Origin: an uncultured Bacilli bacterium
GTDB lineage: Bacteria > Bacillota_I > Bacilli_A > RF39 > UBA660
DNA length: 64,000 bases
NCBI GenBank assembly: GCA_910584085.1
Contig: CAJTZY010000002.1
Location: 1 to 64,000, forward strand
Direction: 5' to 3'
Shown here piece after piece: positions 1-8,186 of this stretch. The notes below the pieces were generated by a model. The model was not told the origin of the DNA and did no database searches. It saw nothing but the letters and a program-made list of their open reading frames with translations. Within the stretch, counting starts at the first letter, position 1. Each line of letters opens with the position of its first letter. Both the position numbers and the translations under genes were made by a program.

Positions 1-1
1 A

Positions 2-193
2 CAGCAGGCAACGCAAGCAGCGCCACAAACAGCACCAGTTCAAACAACACAGCAGGCAACACAGGCAGCGCCACAAGCGGCACCAGCTCAGACAACACAG
101 CAGGCAACGCAAGCAGCGCCACAAACAGCACCAGTTCAAACAACACAGCAGTCAACACAGACAGCGCCACAAGCAGCATCAGTGTCTTCCCCT
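2..193 (+). repeat. Four tandem copies of a 48-bp in-frame repeat
   Basis: Units begin at 2, 50, 98 and 146 with an exact 48-base period. Each encodes 16 residues of the type QQATQAAPQTAPVQTT. The first three are nearly identical; the fourth is degenerate. The array probably continues upstream. Base composition is far richer in G+C than the surrounding genes, which suggests recent expansion or constraint on the peptide. Confidence 0.9.
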
Positions 194-577
194 GTACAAC
201 AGACACCAATTACAAATAATGTTGGAAATGTATCAGCACATAATATACAAGCTAATAATATATTCTCAACTGCGCGACGTAACATAGAGGCTAGTAGAAA
301 TATTCATACACCTTCAGTTACAATTCAAAATGGCAATGCTAGTCATAATGATAATACATTGCTAAATCAACTTCAATCTGCAAATGCACAAAACGAAGCT
401 GAAATAAAAAAACTTAACTTATTAAATAGACTATTAGAAGTAAATAATGAAATTCAAAGATTAGAAACATTAAAATCTAGAACTTCTGATGGAAATATAT
501 TTAGTGATTGTGTAAATAAGATTAAGGCTCTCGAAAGAGAAAAAACTTCAATAAAAGAAGAACTAAATAGGATGTGA
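2..577 (+). CDS. C-terminal part of a repeat-bearing protein of the T4SS-like locus (5' end outside window)
   Basis: The reading frame is open from the first bases of the window, so this is the tail of a gene that starts upstream; the GTG at 182 is an internal codon and not a convincing start. The visible 191 residues begin with four 16-residue Gln/Thr/Ala/Pro repeats. An Asn/Ser-rich stretch follows, then a C-terminal helix rich in Lys, Glu and Leu (about the last 70 residues) that looks like a coiled coil. No catalytic motif is seen. Its place directly before PrgI and VirB4 is where TrbL/VirB6-type channel proteins usually lie, and those can carry long soluble tails, but no membrane segment is visible here. 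Family assignment is inference from position only. Confidence 0.6.
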   Translation, partial: QQATQAAPQTAPVQTTQQATQAAPQAAPAQTTQQATQAAPQTAPVQTTQQSTQTAPQAASVSSPVQQTPITNNVGNVSAHNIQANNIFSTARRNIEASRNIHTPSVTIQNGNASHNDNTLLNQLQSANAQNEAEIKKLNLLNRLLEVNNEIQRLETLKSRTSDGNIFSDCVNKIKALEREKTSIKEELNRM

Positions 578-582
578 TACTA

Positions 583-900
583 ATGAATTCGTATTTAATA
601 CCAGCAAACTCTAAAAAGAGTATGCTTAAATTTGGAGCATTTACAACTACAGATTTAATAATATTTGGCTGTGGGATTGGAATATCATTTTTACTCTTGA
701 TGTTCCTTCCTGTAGAACAATTTATGTTTGCAATTATTGCAATTTTACCAGGACTTATATGTGGTTTTCTGGTATTTCCGGTTCCTAATTACCACAATGT
801 TAGAACTGTTATAAAAAATGCTTGGGAATTTTATACTACGAGACAAAGATATATATGGAAGGGTTGGTGTTTTGAAGATGGCGAAACAGGTAAAAAGTAA
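583..900 (+). CDS. PrgI-family small membrane protein of T4SS
   Basis: A protein of 105 residues. It has a short N-terminus (MNSYLIPANSKKS) and two adjacent hydrophobic segments at about residues 22-42 and 47-66, then a basic amphipathic tail. This is the arrangement of PrgI/TcpE proteins, which sit next to the VirB4-type ATPase in Gram-positive conjugation systems. The ATG at 583 is preferred because AGGA lies about 10 bases upstream; a GTG at 574 overlapping the previous stop is the alternative. The 3' end overlaps the next gene. The family call rests on size, topology and position beside VirB4. Confidence 0.7.
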   Translation: MNSYLIPANSKKSMLKFGAFTTTDLIIFGCGIGISFLLLMFLPVEQFMFAIIAILPGLICGFLVFPVPNYHNVRTVIKNAWEFYTTRQRYIWKGWCFEDGETGKK

Positions 901-1417
901 GTATACTGATATACCTATTAAGAATATTACTAATGGTGTTATTATACTAGATAATAATCAAAAGGTTACTGGAGTAAAAATAATGCCAAGGAATATTTTT
1001 ATACTTGATAGGGATGTTCAAAATGCAATTATTGCAAATTTAAAAAATGTTTATAATTCTATTGATTATGAATTTTGGGTAGTAGTTGCAGATAGACCAG
1101 TTGATATAAATGTATATTTATCTAATTTACAACTCTTATTTAACCAAATAGGAGATAATAAAAAAAGAAAATTGATTATGGAAGATATTAATAAGGCTAA
1201 TATGTTTATGAATAATAATGTAGTTGATACTGAATATTTCTTGTTATTTAAGGATAAAGATAATGAGTTATTGCAAAAGAGAATACGTAATTTAATTAAT
1301 AATTTTGCAAGTGCAGGTCTTACTGCATTTCAGACTACTAATGATGATCTAAGAATGATATTGGATAATTTCTTAAATGGTGGTCAAACTACAACTTTTG
1401 GGACGGTGTTAGCATAA
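878..1417 (+). CDS. TraC-like domain protein (detached VirB4 N-terminal-type domain)
   Basis: A protein of 179 residues with no signal peptide or membrane segment. The sequence (TDIPIKNI..GVIILDN..VTGVKIMP near the start; LQKRIRNLINNFASAG near the end) resembles the N-terminal domain that precedes the ATPase domain in VirB4/TraC proteins. It probably works with the ATPase encoded next, whose start codon overlaps this stop by one base (TAATG). A TTG at 872 with GGAAGGG 7 bases upstream is an alternative start. The gene overlaps the PrgI gene by about 20 bases, so the three genes are probably translationally coupled. Confidence 0.6.
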   Translation: MAKQVKSKYTDIPIKNITNGVIILDNNQKVTGVKIMPRNIFILDRDVQNAIIANLKNVYNSIDYEFWVVVADRPVDINVYLSNLQLLFNQIGDNKKRKLIMEDINKANMFMNNNVVDTEYFLLFKDKDNELLQKRIRNLINNFASAGLTAFQTTNDDLRMILDNFLNGGQTTTFGTVLA

Positions 1418-3201
1418 TGGATATTAAGAGTCAAGTGGCCCCAAAGGGTCTAGAGTTTAAACCTAATCAATTTATAATAAGTGATAAGCATGCTTGTATT
1501 TTAACAGTAATATCTTATCCTAAATTTATTTATCCAGGGTATTTAAGTAGTTTAACTAGTATGTCTGGAATTAAAGTAGTTATTAAACATATTCCACTTC
1601 CTTTTAGTAGTATGAGTCGTATGTTAAATAAGGAACTTGCAGATTTAAGACAAAGATATCAAGAGGAAAAAGATAAGACTATTCAAGAGAGAATACGTCA
1701 GGATTATGAATCTTTGGAAATATTTGTTAGTGAACTTGCTGCTAGTCAATCTAAGATATATGATTTTCAAATGCATGTTATGATTACAGCAAACACTCAA
1801 GAGGAACTTGATATGAAAAAAGTTCAAGTTAAAAATTATTTAGAAGCAATGGAAATGAGGGCAATACCTTTAAGATTTGAACAAGATAAAGTACTGAAAT
1901 CAATACTTCCTATATATGGCAAACAAGATATTGAGGATAGAATTGGTACTCCAATTCCTTCACCTACAATTGCGGCTATGTATCCTTTTATATTTGATAG
2001 TATAAAAGATCCTGGTCTTTCAACATTGCTTGGTACAGATTTTTCTGGTGGAGTAATCTTATTTAATCAATTTTTATATCAAATAAAGAAAGAACATAAT
2101 AGAAATAATGCCAATATGATCATTTTAGGTACTAGTGGTAGCGGTAAATCTACTGCAGCTAAGTTACTACTAAGAAGTCATATTAGAAATAATAATCAAA
2201 TAGTTGTTATCGATCCTGAAGGTGAATTAGAAGAGATGACAAGAAATTTTGATGGCGATTTTATAAGTTTAGGTAAAGGTGGATCTTTTGGTATGATTAA
2301 TCCACTTGAAGTTATAGTAGATGCAGATGAGGAAGAGATGAAGCAAGGTCTTGGCTATACTGTATTTACTCGTACTTTGCAAACTATAAAGGCTTTTCTA
2401 AAGTATTATGATCCTAGTATTGAGGAAGATGTTGTTAATATGTTTAGTGAAGTTGTTCAAGAAACGTATAAAAGATTTGGTATAGATTTTAATGCAGATT
2501 TTACTAAATTTAAATCAGAAGATTATCCAACGTTTAAAGATGTATATGCTACTATAAGAGGTAGAATATTATCTATGCCTGAAAAAACTCAGGAAAAAGA
2601 TGTGTTAGAAAAATTGGAAATTAAGATAAGACCAATAGTAAATGAATTAAGATATTATTTTGATGGTCATACAACAATAAAACCACAGAGTAATTTTATT
2701 GTATTTAATATAAGAGAGATTATGAATGCAGATACTAATATTAGAAATGCTTTATTCTTTAATATATTAAAGTACGCATGGGGACTTACTTTAAATAGTT
2801 CTATAAATACTGTAATGATGGTAGACGAAGCACATGTACTTTTAAGTGGTGGGAATATATTAGGTGCCGATTTCTTAGCTCAAATTCAAAGACGTGCTAG
2901 AAAGTATAATACAGGTACTATAATTATAACTCAACAACCAACTGATTTTAGTGATCCAAGTGTTATAACCCAGGGTAAAGCTATATTTGATAATGCTTCA
3001 TATTACCTAGTTATGGGGCTTAGAAAACAAGCGGTTGACGATTTATCTAAATTAATAGATTTAAATGATAATGAAAAAGAAAGTATTAAACAATATTCTC
3101 AAGGTGAAGCACTATTTGTATGTGGTTCAAGACGTATGAGAATTAATGTAATTGTATCAGATGAAGAATTAGAATCATTTGGTAGTGGTGGAGGATTATA
3201 A
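1417..3201 (+). CDS. virB4: VirB4-family T4SS ATPase
   Basis: A protein of 594 residues. An N-terminal domain of about 200 residues is followed by a RecA-like ATPase core. Walker A is GTSGSGKS (about 238-245), a conserved VVIDPEGE strand lies at about 263-270, and Walker B is VMMVDEAH (about 466-473). Downstream, an RRARKYNTGTIIITQQ segment is typical of VirB4/TraC/ConE. In this family the hexameric cytoplasmic ATPase powers assembly and substrate transfer of type IV secretion systems. It starts on an ATG that overlaps the previous stop. It is the best-supported member of the locus. Confidence 0.93.
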   Translation: MDIKSQVAPKGLEFKPNQFIISDKHACILTVISYPKFIYPGYLSSLTSMSGIKVVIKHIPLPFSSMSRMLNKELADLRQRYQEEKDKTIQERIRQDYESLEIFVSELAASQSKIYDFQMHVMITANTQEELDMKKVQVKNYLEAMEMRAIPLRFEQDKVLKSILPIYGKQDIEDRIGTPIPSPTIAAMYPFIFDSIKDPGLSTLLGTDFSGGVILFNQFLYQIKKEHNRNNANMIILGTSGSGKSTAAKLLLRSHIRNNNQIVVIDPEGELEEMTRNFDGDFISLGKGGSFGMINPLEVIVDADEEEMKQGLGYTVFTRTLQTIKAFLKYYDPSIEEDVVNMFSEVVQETYKRFGIDFNADFTKFKSEDYPTFKDVYATIRGRILSMPEKTQEKDVLEKLEIKIRPIVNELRYYFDGHTTIKPQSNFIVFNIREIMNADTNIRNALFFNILKYAWGLTLNSSINTVMMVDEAHVLLSGGNILGADFLAQIQRRARKYNTGTIIITQQPTDFSDPSVITQGKAIFDNASYYLVMGLRKQAVDDLSKLIDLNDNEKESIKQYSQGEALFVCGSRRMRINVIVSDEELESFGSGGGL

Positions 3202-3221
3202 TAATTAAAGGAGGTATTTAA

Positions 3222-5267
3222 ATGAATAATAATCTATTTGATAAATTAAATAATGTTAGAAATTTAAATGCCGAAAGTAGGGCAAGAAGTTTACAAGATC
3301 AAGTTAATGCTTATAATCATAATTTAAAAAAAGGTGGGAATACTGGAATTAGTAATTTTCCACAAAGTAGGAATTTAATGCCTCCTAGTTATGATCAAGA
3401 TGAGGAAGAATTAGATTCAATTGAAGAAAATAATGATTCTAAAAAGCCAGATAATAGATCAAAAAATAGTGCAGTTACTAATGAACTTGCTAGTGCAGGG
3501 TTAACTGCAGCGGGTGTTCCAAAACCAGTTGCTGATCAACTTGTAAAGAGTAAATTAGGACAAAAAGCTCTTGAAACAGCAAAGAAACAAAATAAAGCAC
3601 TTGCTATTTTTGATGGTTTAATGGGTGGAGAAAAAGAGACCGAAGAGGAATATGGTGGAGAAGTTAACTTTAAAATTCCTAAGAAGGTTATTCGATATAC
3701 ATTAATAGCTATGCCTGGTGTAGTCTTCATAATGGTATTTTGTTGTTTGTTTATATCAGCAACGCAAATATACTTTAATTCTATTAAGTTAGGGCAAGCA
3801 GATAATGTAAGTTCTGCTGATGCAGAAAAAGTTATTAATAAAAAAACTGAAGATAACTTAAATGAAAGTGTCGATGACGTAGCTTTTAGTATTGAATTAA
3901 ATAATCAAAAAAGTTTAACTTTTGCTAAAACTAAATTAGAATCCTCTAATTTAGTTTTAACAGCATCAAAGAAAAAAAGAAAATATAATGAGGCTGATTT
4001 AAAACAACTTGAAGATTTTTATCCATCCATTGTTGATTTAAGTAAAAATTATGATGAGAATATGGTATATGATTTTTTCTTTAAAATGTATAATTTATAT
4101 ACATATTATCAAAATCATCACAATTTAGATATTGATTTACCATTATTAATGTCGACACTTAATCTTCAATCTAATGATATGTATGTTATTTTTAGTTCTA
4201 ATTTGAGTGCTGCTGATCGTAAATCTACAAAAAGAAAAGATTTTTCTGATTTTGATTATGAAAAAAATTGGGAAGGTTATGTTACTAATACAAAAGAAAG
4301 TACACATGACATGGAGGTTCTTGCGCAAAATATGTTTGCATGGCAGGTTACTGAGACTTGCACTAATTCTAGTAATACTGTAACTAAAAAAAATATTTTA
4401 AAAGATTTCGATATTGGGACAGTAACACTAGAATGTGAAGGTAATGAAGTATATGGTGTAAGTTCACCAAAACTTGTTAAAGATGAAGAAAAATATAAAA
4501 ATTTTTTAAAGGAATTTTTGGAAAAAAAATATTATTTAGATGGTAAGACACCTTTAGATGGAAACTATACTTATGTACCTAGCAAGGATGATAATTCTTC
4601 ATCTAGTGGGAATGGTTCATCTGGAGAAAATAATCCATCACCTGGTGAAGACAATACATCCTCAAGTGAAAAGGATCCATCATTAAGTGAAGGTGGGAAT
4701 GGTTCTTCATCAGGTAATAATAATCCCTCTTCTGGAGGAAATAATAATCAAACATCAAAACCTTCCAGTGGCGATTGGAGAAACTGGAAACAATGTGGTG
4801 GTAATTGGGGAAGTATGATAGTTCCAAAAAGCAATGAATCAATGTGTAAAATAGGTTGTTTAATAACTTCTCTTGCAATTCAAATAAAGAGAAGTGGAAC
4901 TAAAACAACAGTATCTCCAATAGATCCTGGTGTTGCATCTCAAAACTTTTCATTTGCTAGTGGTGGTAATTTACTTTGGGAAAGTGTTCAGAATTTAGCT
5001 CCAAATTTTATAGAGTATACAACATTATATCTTACTGGTATGAGTAAATCTAGTATAGCAGATATGTTGAGTAAGTATGAAACTGCAAAATATTATATAG
5101 TATTATATGTTAAGAATTCAAGTATTCCGAATCACTATGTTGCGCTTGATTATATAGATACCAAAACGGGTGATATATATATTATTGATCCTGGGCGAAA
5201 TACTAATTTAAAACTTTATGATGTATATAATGTTCATACTGCTATTGTATACGAAAAAAAGGATTAA
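3222..5267 (+). CDS. Membrane-anchored protein with C-terminal C39-like cysteine peptidase domain
   Basis: A protein of 681 residues. A hydrophilic acidic N-terminal region (1-155) faces the cytoplasm, and one strong membrane helix lies at about 157-186. An extracellular region of about 270 residues follows, then a Ser/Gly/Asn-rich linker (about 456-515). The final 165 residues look like a peptidase_C39_2-type papain fold: CKIGCLITSLA contains the likely nucleophile Cys, NHYVALDY the likely His, and IIDPG the likely Asp. The role may be local wall or protein processing for the secretion channel, which is inference. A strong AAAGGAGG site lies 7-8 bases before the ATG. It replaces the VirB1/CwlT-type hydrolase often found here, although a separate hydrolase follows at 5950. 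Confidence 0.7.
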   Translation: MNNNLFDKLNNVRNLNAESRARSLQDQVNAYNHNLKKGGNTGISNFPQSRNLMPPSYDQDEEELDSIEENNDSKKPDNRSKNSAVTNELASAGLTAAGVPKPVADQLVKSKLGQKALETAKKQNKALAIFDGLMGGEKETEEEYGGEVNFKIPKKVIRYTLIAMPGVVFIMVFCCLFISATQIYFNSIKLGQADNVSSADAEKVINKKTEDNLNESVDDVAFSIELNNQKSLTFAKTKLESSNLVLTASKKKRKYNEADLKQLEDFYPSIVDLSKNYDENMVYDFFFKMYNLYTYYQNHHNLDIDLPLLMSTLNLQSNDMYVIFSSNLSAADRKSTKRKDFSDFDYEKNWEGYVTNTKESTHDMEVLAQNMFAWQVTETCTNSSNTVTKKNILKDFDIGTVTLECEGNEVYGVSSPKLVKDEEKYKNFLKEFLEKKYYLDGKTPLDGNYTYVPSKDDNSSSSGNGSSGENNPSPGEDNTSSSEKDPSLSEGGNGSSSGNNNPSSGGNNNQTSKPSSGDWRNWKQCGGNWGSMIVPKSNESMCKIGCLITSLAIQIKRSGTKTTVSPIDPGVASQNFSFASGGNLLWESVQNLAPNFIEYTTLYLTGMSKSSIADMLSKYETAKYYIVLYVKNSSIPNHYVALDYIDTKTGDIYIIDPGRNTNLKLYDVYNVHTAIVYEKKD

Positions 5268-5271
5268 AAAT

Positions 5272-5934
5272 ATGAAAAAAATAAAATTTATTTTAATTAC
5301 TATGTGTTTAATATTATTATCTGGTTGTACTGCAACATATGAAATAAATATCAAGGATGATAAGGTTATTGAAAAATTAAGTCTTATTGAGAGGGATGTT
5401 ACATTATTTGATAAAGTTAGTGATACTGGGTCCACATTAAGACAAGATTTTGATGCTTTATTAAATAATGATGATATATTTTCTAAAAAAAACTATGAGA
5501 TGAAATCTTTGAATGATAGTAATCAGTTAGGAATTGAATATTCATCTTCATGGGCTAAAACAATAGTTAATTCATCAATTTTAAATCAGTGTTATGATGA
5601 TTTTAATATAGAGATATATAAAGGAATTGTTACAATTGAAACCGGAAATAATTTCAAATGTTATGACTATTATGAAAATTTAGATACTATAAGAGTAGTA
5701 TTTAAAACTAATCATAAGGTAATTAGTACAAATGCATTAGAAAAAGATGGAGATTCATATATTTGGAATTTTAATGAAGAGAGTAATAAAAATATAAGAA
5801 TATCTTATTATGAAGATAAAATGGATAGTTCATTTGATTTAGTAACAATAATGTTAATATTAACAGTACTAGGAATAGTGGGATTTATTATATATATTAT
5901 TTTTAATAGGATAAGACAAAATAATAGAATTTGA
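5272..5934 (+). CDS. Lipoprotein with C-terminal membrane anchor (LppM/DUF3153-like)
   Basis: A protein of 220 residues. The N-terminus is a lipoprotein signal with lipobox LLSGC, so Cys about 18 should be lipidated. The mature part starts TATYEINIKDD and ends with a Ser/Asn region, a membrane helix (about 188-210) and a basic tail. The layout (lipidated N-terminus, beta-rich domain, C-terminal helix) matches LppM/DUF3153-type lipoproteins; the match is by eye. The ATG at 5272 is chosen because the lipobox then sits at the right distance; the longer frame from 5218 overlaps the preceding gene. It lies 4 bases after the C39 protein gene. Confidence 0.65.
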   Translation: MKKIKFILITMCLILLSGCTATYEINIKDDKVIEKLSLIERDVTLFDKVSDTGSTLRQDFDALLNNDDIFSKKNYEMKSLNDSNQLGIEYSSSWAKTIVNSSILNQCYDDFNIEIYKGIVTIETGNNFKCYDYYENLDTIRVVFKTNHKVISTNALEKDGDSYIWNFNEESNKNIRISYYEDKMDSSFDLVTIMLILTVLGIVGFIIYIIFNRIRQNNRI

Positions 5935-5949
5935 TGGAGGTGAGATATA

Positions 5950-7203
5950 ATGTTAAAGAAAGTATTTAAACTATTTGTTATTTCTATAACATTATTTTAC
6001 TCAAGTCAAATTATATATGCTTATGAGTATATTGATCCTGATAATGAATCTAAGATACTTGGAAGTATAACTGAAATATTTGATGCCAAAGAACAATATG
6101 AAGATTTGGCAGGTGTATATGAAGAACAAATTGAGATAATAGATGCTTCAAATTCATCATATTGGTGGCCAACTGGTGGAAATGAAGTAATAGAAATTGA
6201 TGGGAAAAAATTTGCAACAGGTAATCCTGAGGCAACAGAAATAACTTCTTCATTTTCAGTAAGAGAGGATCCATTTGGTAGTGGTGAAGATGTGTATCAC
6301 TATGGAATGGATATTTCTGGTGGCGATGGAGATGTTAATATAATAGCTGCGAAGTCTGGCATAGTTGTATATCCAACATCTGGGTCAAAAGTAGATTGTC
6401 CAGCTAGTTCTATATCTGCTTCATCAGATTATAACTGTGGTGGTGGATATGGTAACCATGTAATAATTCAACATAGTGATGGTAATTATACATTATATGC
6501 CCATATGCTTGCAAATTCAATAACTGTAACAGCTGGAGATAGTGTTGAGCAGGGACAAGTTATTGGAAAAATGGGTAGCAGTGGATATTCTACTGGACCA
6601 CATTTACATTTTGAAGTAAGAATAGGACAAAATAGTAGAGATGCAGCAGTAGATCCAGCTGATTATATTTCAATTGACACTCCTAGAACTGTTTCTAGTA
6701 GTAATAACTTATTAAAGTTTGTGGAACTTTGGGAAGGACATTCGCCAATTGATGGGAATGATTATGTTGTAGAAGATATTGGTGATGGAGTCAGAACTGT
6801 TGGCTCTGGTGTAACATTGGAATATAATGTCGAATTATTTAAAAAATATGGAATAGATGTTAATGACTATCCAATAGGTAGCAAAATTCCTATTTCGATA
6901 GTTGATCAAATAAAACTAGAAATTTTAGATGAACATAGGAGTCGCGTTGAAAATCTTTTAGTAAACAATTCAATAACCCTTAAGGGATATCAAATTGATG
7001 CATTGACTTCGATGAGTTATAATCTTGGAAATGTAAACGATTTTCCTGAGGCTTATAAGGCGTATGGAGATACGGAAGCACTTCGTGATAATTGGTTTTT
7101 ACTTTATGTTAGTAAAGGTTCTCAGTTTGAAGTTGGATTGACTAGAAGGCGAAATGCTGAATTTAAACTATTTCACACTGGAGATTATGGACTTAATGGT
7201 TAG
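5950..7203 (+). CDS. Secreted two-domain peptidoglycan hydrolase: M23 endopeptidase + GH24-type lysozyme
   Basis: A protein of 417 residues with a signal peptide (about 1-24, ending IIYA). The first domain is an M23 metallopeptidase: HYGMD gives the Zn-ligand His and Asp, GNHVIIQH follows, and GPHLHFEV (about 216-223) carries the HxH ligands. The second domain (about 255-417) resembles phage-type lysozymes: LWEGHSP with the candidate catalytic Glu, then VRTVGSGVT, and GLTRRRNAEFKLF near the end. Together these would cut both the peptide and the glycan of the wall, as expected for the wall-opening enzyme of a Gram-positive T4SS. A TGGAGGTGAG site precedes the ATG. Confidence 0.85.
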   Translation: MLKKVFKLFVISITLFYSSQIIYAYEYIDPDNESKILGSITEIFDAKEQYEDLAGVYEEQIEIIDASNSSYWWPTGGNEVIEIDGKKFATGNPEATEITSSFSVREDPFGSGEDVYHYGMDISGGDGDVNIIAAKSGIVVYPTSGSKVDCPASSISASSDYNCGGGYGNHVIIQHSDGNYTLYAHMLANSITVTAGDSVEQGQVIGKMGSSGYSTGPHLHFEVRIGQNSRDAAVDPADYISIDTPRTVSSSNNLLKFVELWEGHSPIDGNDYVVEDIGDGVRTVGSGVTLEYNVELFKKYGIDVNDYPIGSKIPISIVDQIKLEILDEHRSRVENLLVNNSITLKGYQIDALTSMSYNLGNVNDFPEAYKAYGDTEALRDNWFLLYVSKGSQFEVGLTRRRNAEFKLFHTGDYGLNG

Positions 7204-7211
7204 GAGATACT

Positions 7212-7718
7212 ATGGAAGATAAATCAAAACTTACGGCGGTTATTTTAGTAATAATTACTTTAACAGTAGTTATTGTCACATTTGTTTTAAATAATATGAA
7301 GGATGATAAAAAATATAATGAGGTAAAAATAGTAACGAATTATAGTAATTTTTACACAGTAAATTCTTGCCTTTATAGGGTTATAACATATATATCATCT
7401 AGTGATAAAGATAGTTTAATTTTAGTTTTAACTGATGATTATAAGAAAAAGAATAATGTTACAGTTGATAATGTTATTGATATATTTGATAAAGTTTCAG
7501 ATAATTCTACATTTTCTTCAAAGAAAATGTATTATGAGAATATTAATGATAATGTAACAAAGTATTATGTATATGGTACTATAGAAGAAAATTTAATGTA
7601 TGGGGATTCTTTATCTAAGGATGCGTATTTCATTGTATATTTAGATACTAAAAGTAAGGTTTTTGAAATAGAACCATATAACGGTGAAGTATTTTTAAAT
7701 GGTGATGCAAATGAATAA
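7212..7718 (+). CDS. Small membrane-anchored protein of the T4SS-like locus, function unknown
   Basis: A protein of 168 residues with one N-terminal membrane helix (about 8-27) and a mostly hydrophilic outside domain. No family is recognised. Single-pass proteins with a small outside domain, like VirB8/TcpC, are common in these loci, so a scaffold role is possible but unproven. It starts 8 bases after the M23/GH24 gene, with GGAG just upstream, and its end overlaps the next gene, so it belongs to the same transcription unit. Confidence 0.6.
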   Translation: MEDKSKLTAVILVIITLTVVIVTFVLNNMKDDKKYNEVKIVTNYSNFYTVNSCLYRVITYISSSDKDSLILVLTDDYKKKNNVTVDNVIDIFDKVSDNSTFSSKKMYYENINDNVTKYYVYGTIEENLMYGDSLSKDAYFIVYLDTKSKVFEIEPYNGEVFLNGDANE

Positions 7719-8178
7719 TAATTCTGTAAAAAATATTGTAATAATTGTTATAATATTATTAATATTTTCTGGTACTTATGTGTTATTAAAGAATTTTACT
7801 AATAAGAAAGAAAACCAAGATATATACTTAAAAAATTATAAAGTTAATGAGTATATTAATACATATATAACAGATGAAGAAATGGCTAGAATATATTTAA
7901 ATGATTATATAAGAAACATGAAATATAATATAGATAAGGCTTATGATTTATTAGATGATGAATATAAAAAAGAAAAGTTTGGCAATATAGAAAATTATAA
8001 AAAGTATGTTAATAATTTGAAATATAATTCATATACACTTGCAAGGTATTATAAGCAAGAGAGAAATGATACAATTATATTTGGTGTATATGATAATAAT
8101 GATAATTTATTTATTTTTAAAACTAATGGTGTAATGCAATATAAAGTTTATTTAGATGATTATACAGTAGAAATTTAG
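7699..8178 (+). CDS. Second small membrane-anchored protein of the T4SS-like locus, function unknown
   Basis: A protein of 159 residues (or 155 from the ATG at 7711). An N-terminal membrane helix (VKNIVIIVIILLIFSGTYVLL) is followed by an outside domain rich in Tyr, Asn and Asp. It resembles the preceding protein in size and topology, and both could be small NTF2/VirB8-like folds, but no motif proves this. GGTGAAG lies 9 bases before the ATG at 7699; ATGs at 7705 and 7711 are also in frame. It overlaps the previous gene by 20 bases. Confidence 0.6.
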   Translation: MVMQMNNNSVKNIVIIVIILLIFSGTYVLLKNFTNKKENQDIYLKNYKVNEYINTYITDEEMARIYLNDYIRNMKYNIDKAYDLLDDEYKKEKFGNIENYKKYVNNLKYNSYTLARYYKQERNDTIIFGVYDNNDNLFIFKTNGVMQYKVYLDDYTVEI

Positions 8179-8186
8179 GTGATATA

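Noticed and set aside
1..193. CRISPR array
   Set aside because: The 48-base units are contiguous with no spacers and are in frame with a long coding region.
4603..4878. Minus-strand coding region
   Set aside because: It is antisense to the Ser/Gly/Asn linker and peptidase domain, has no ribosome site and its composition follows the opposite strand.
5950..7203. Prophage lysin
   Set aside because: The lysozyme-like domain is joined to an M23 domain with a signal peptide and lies inside the T4SS-like operon; no phage genes are near.
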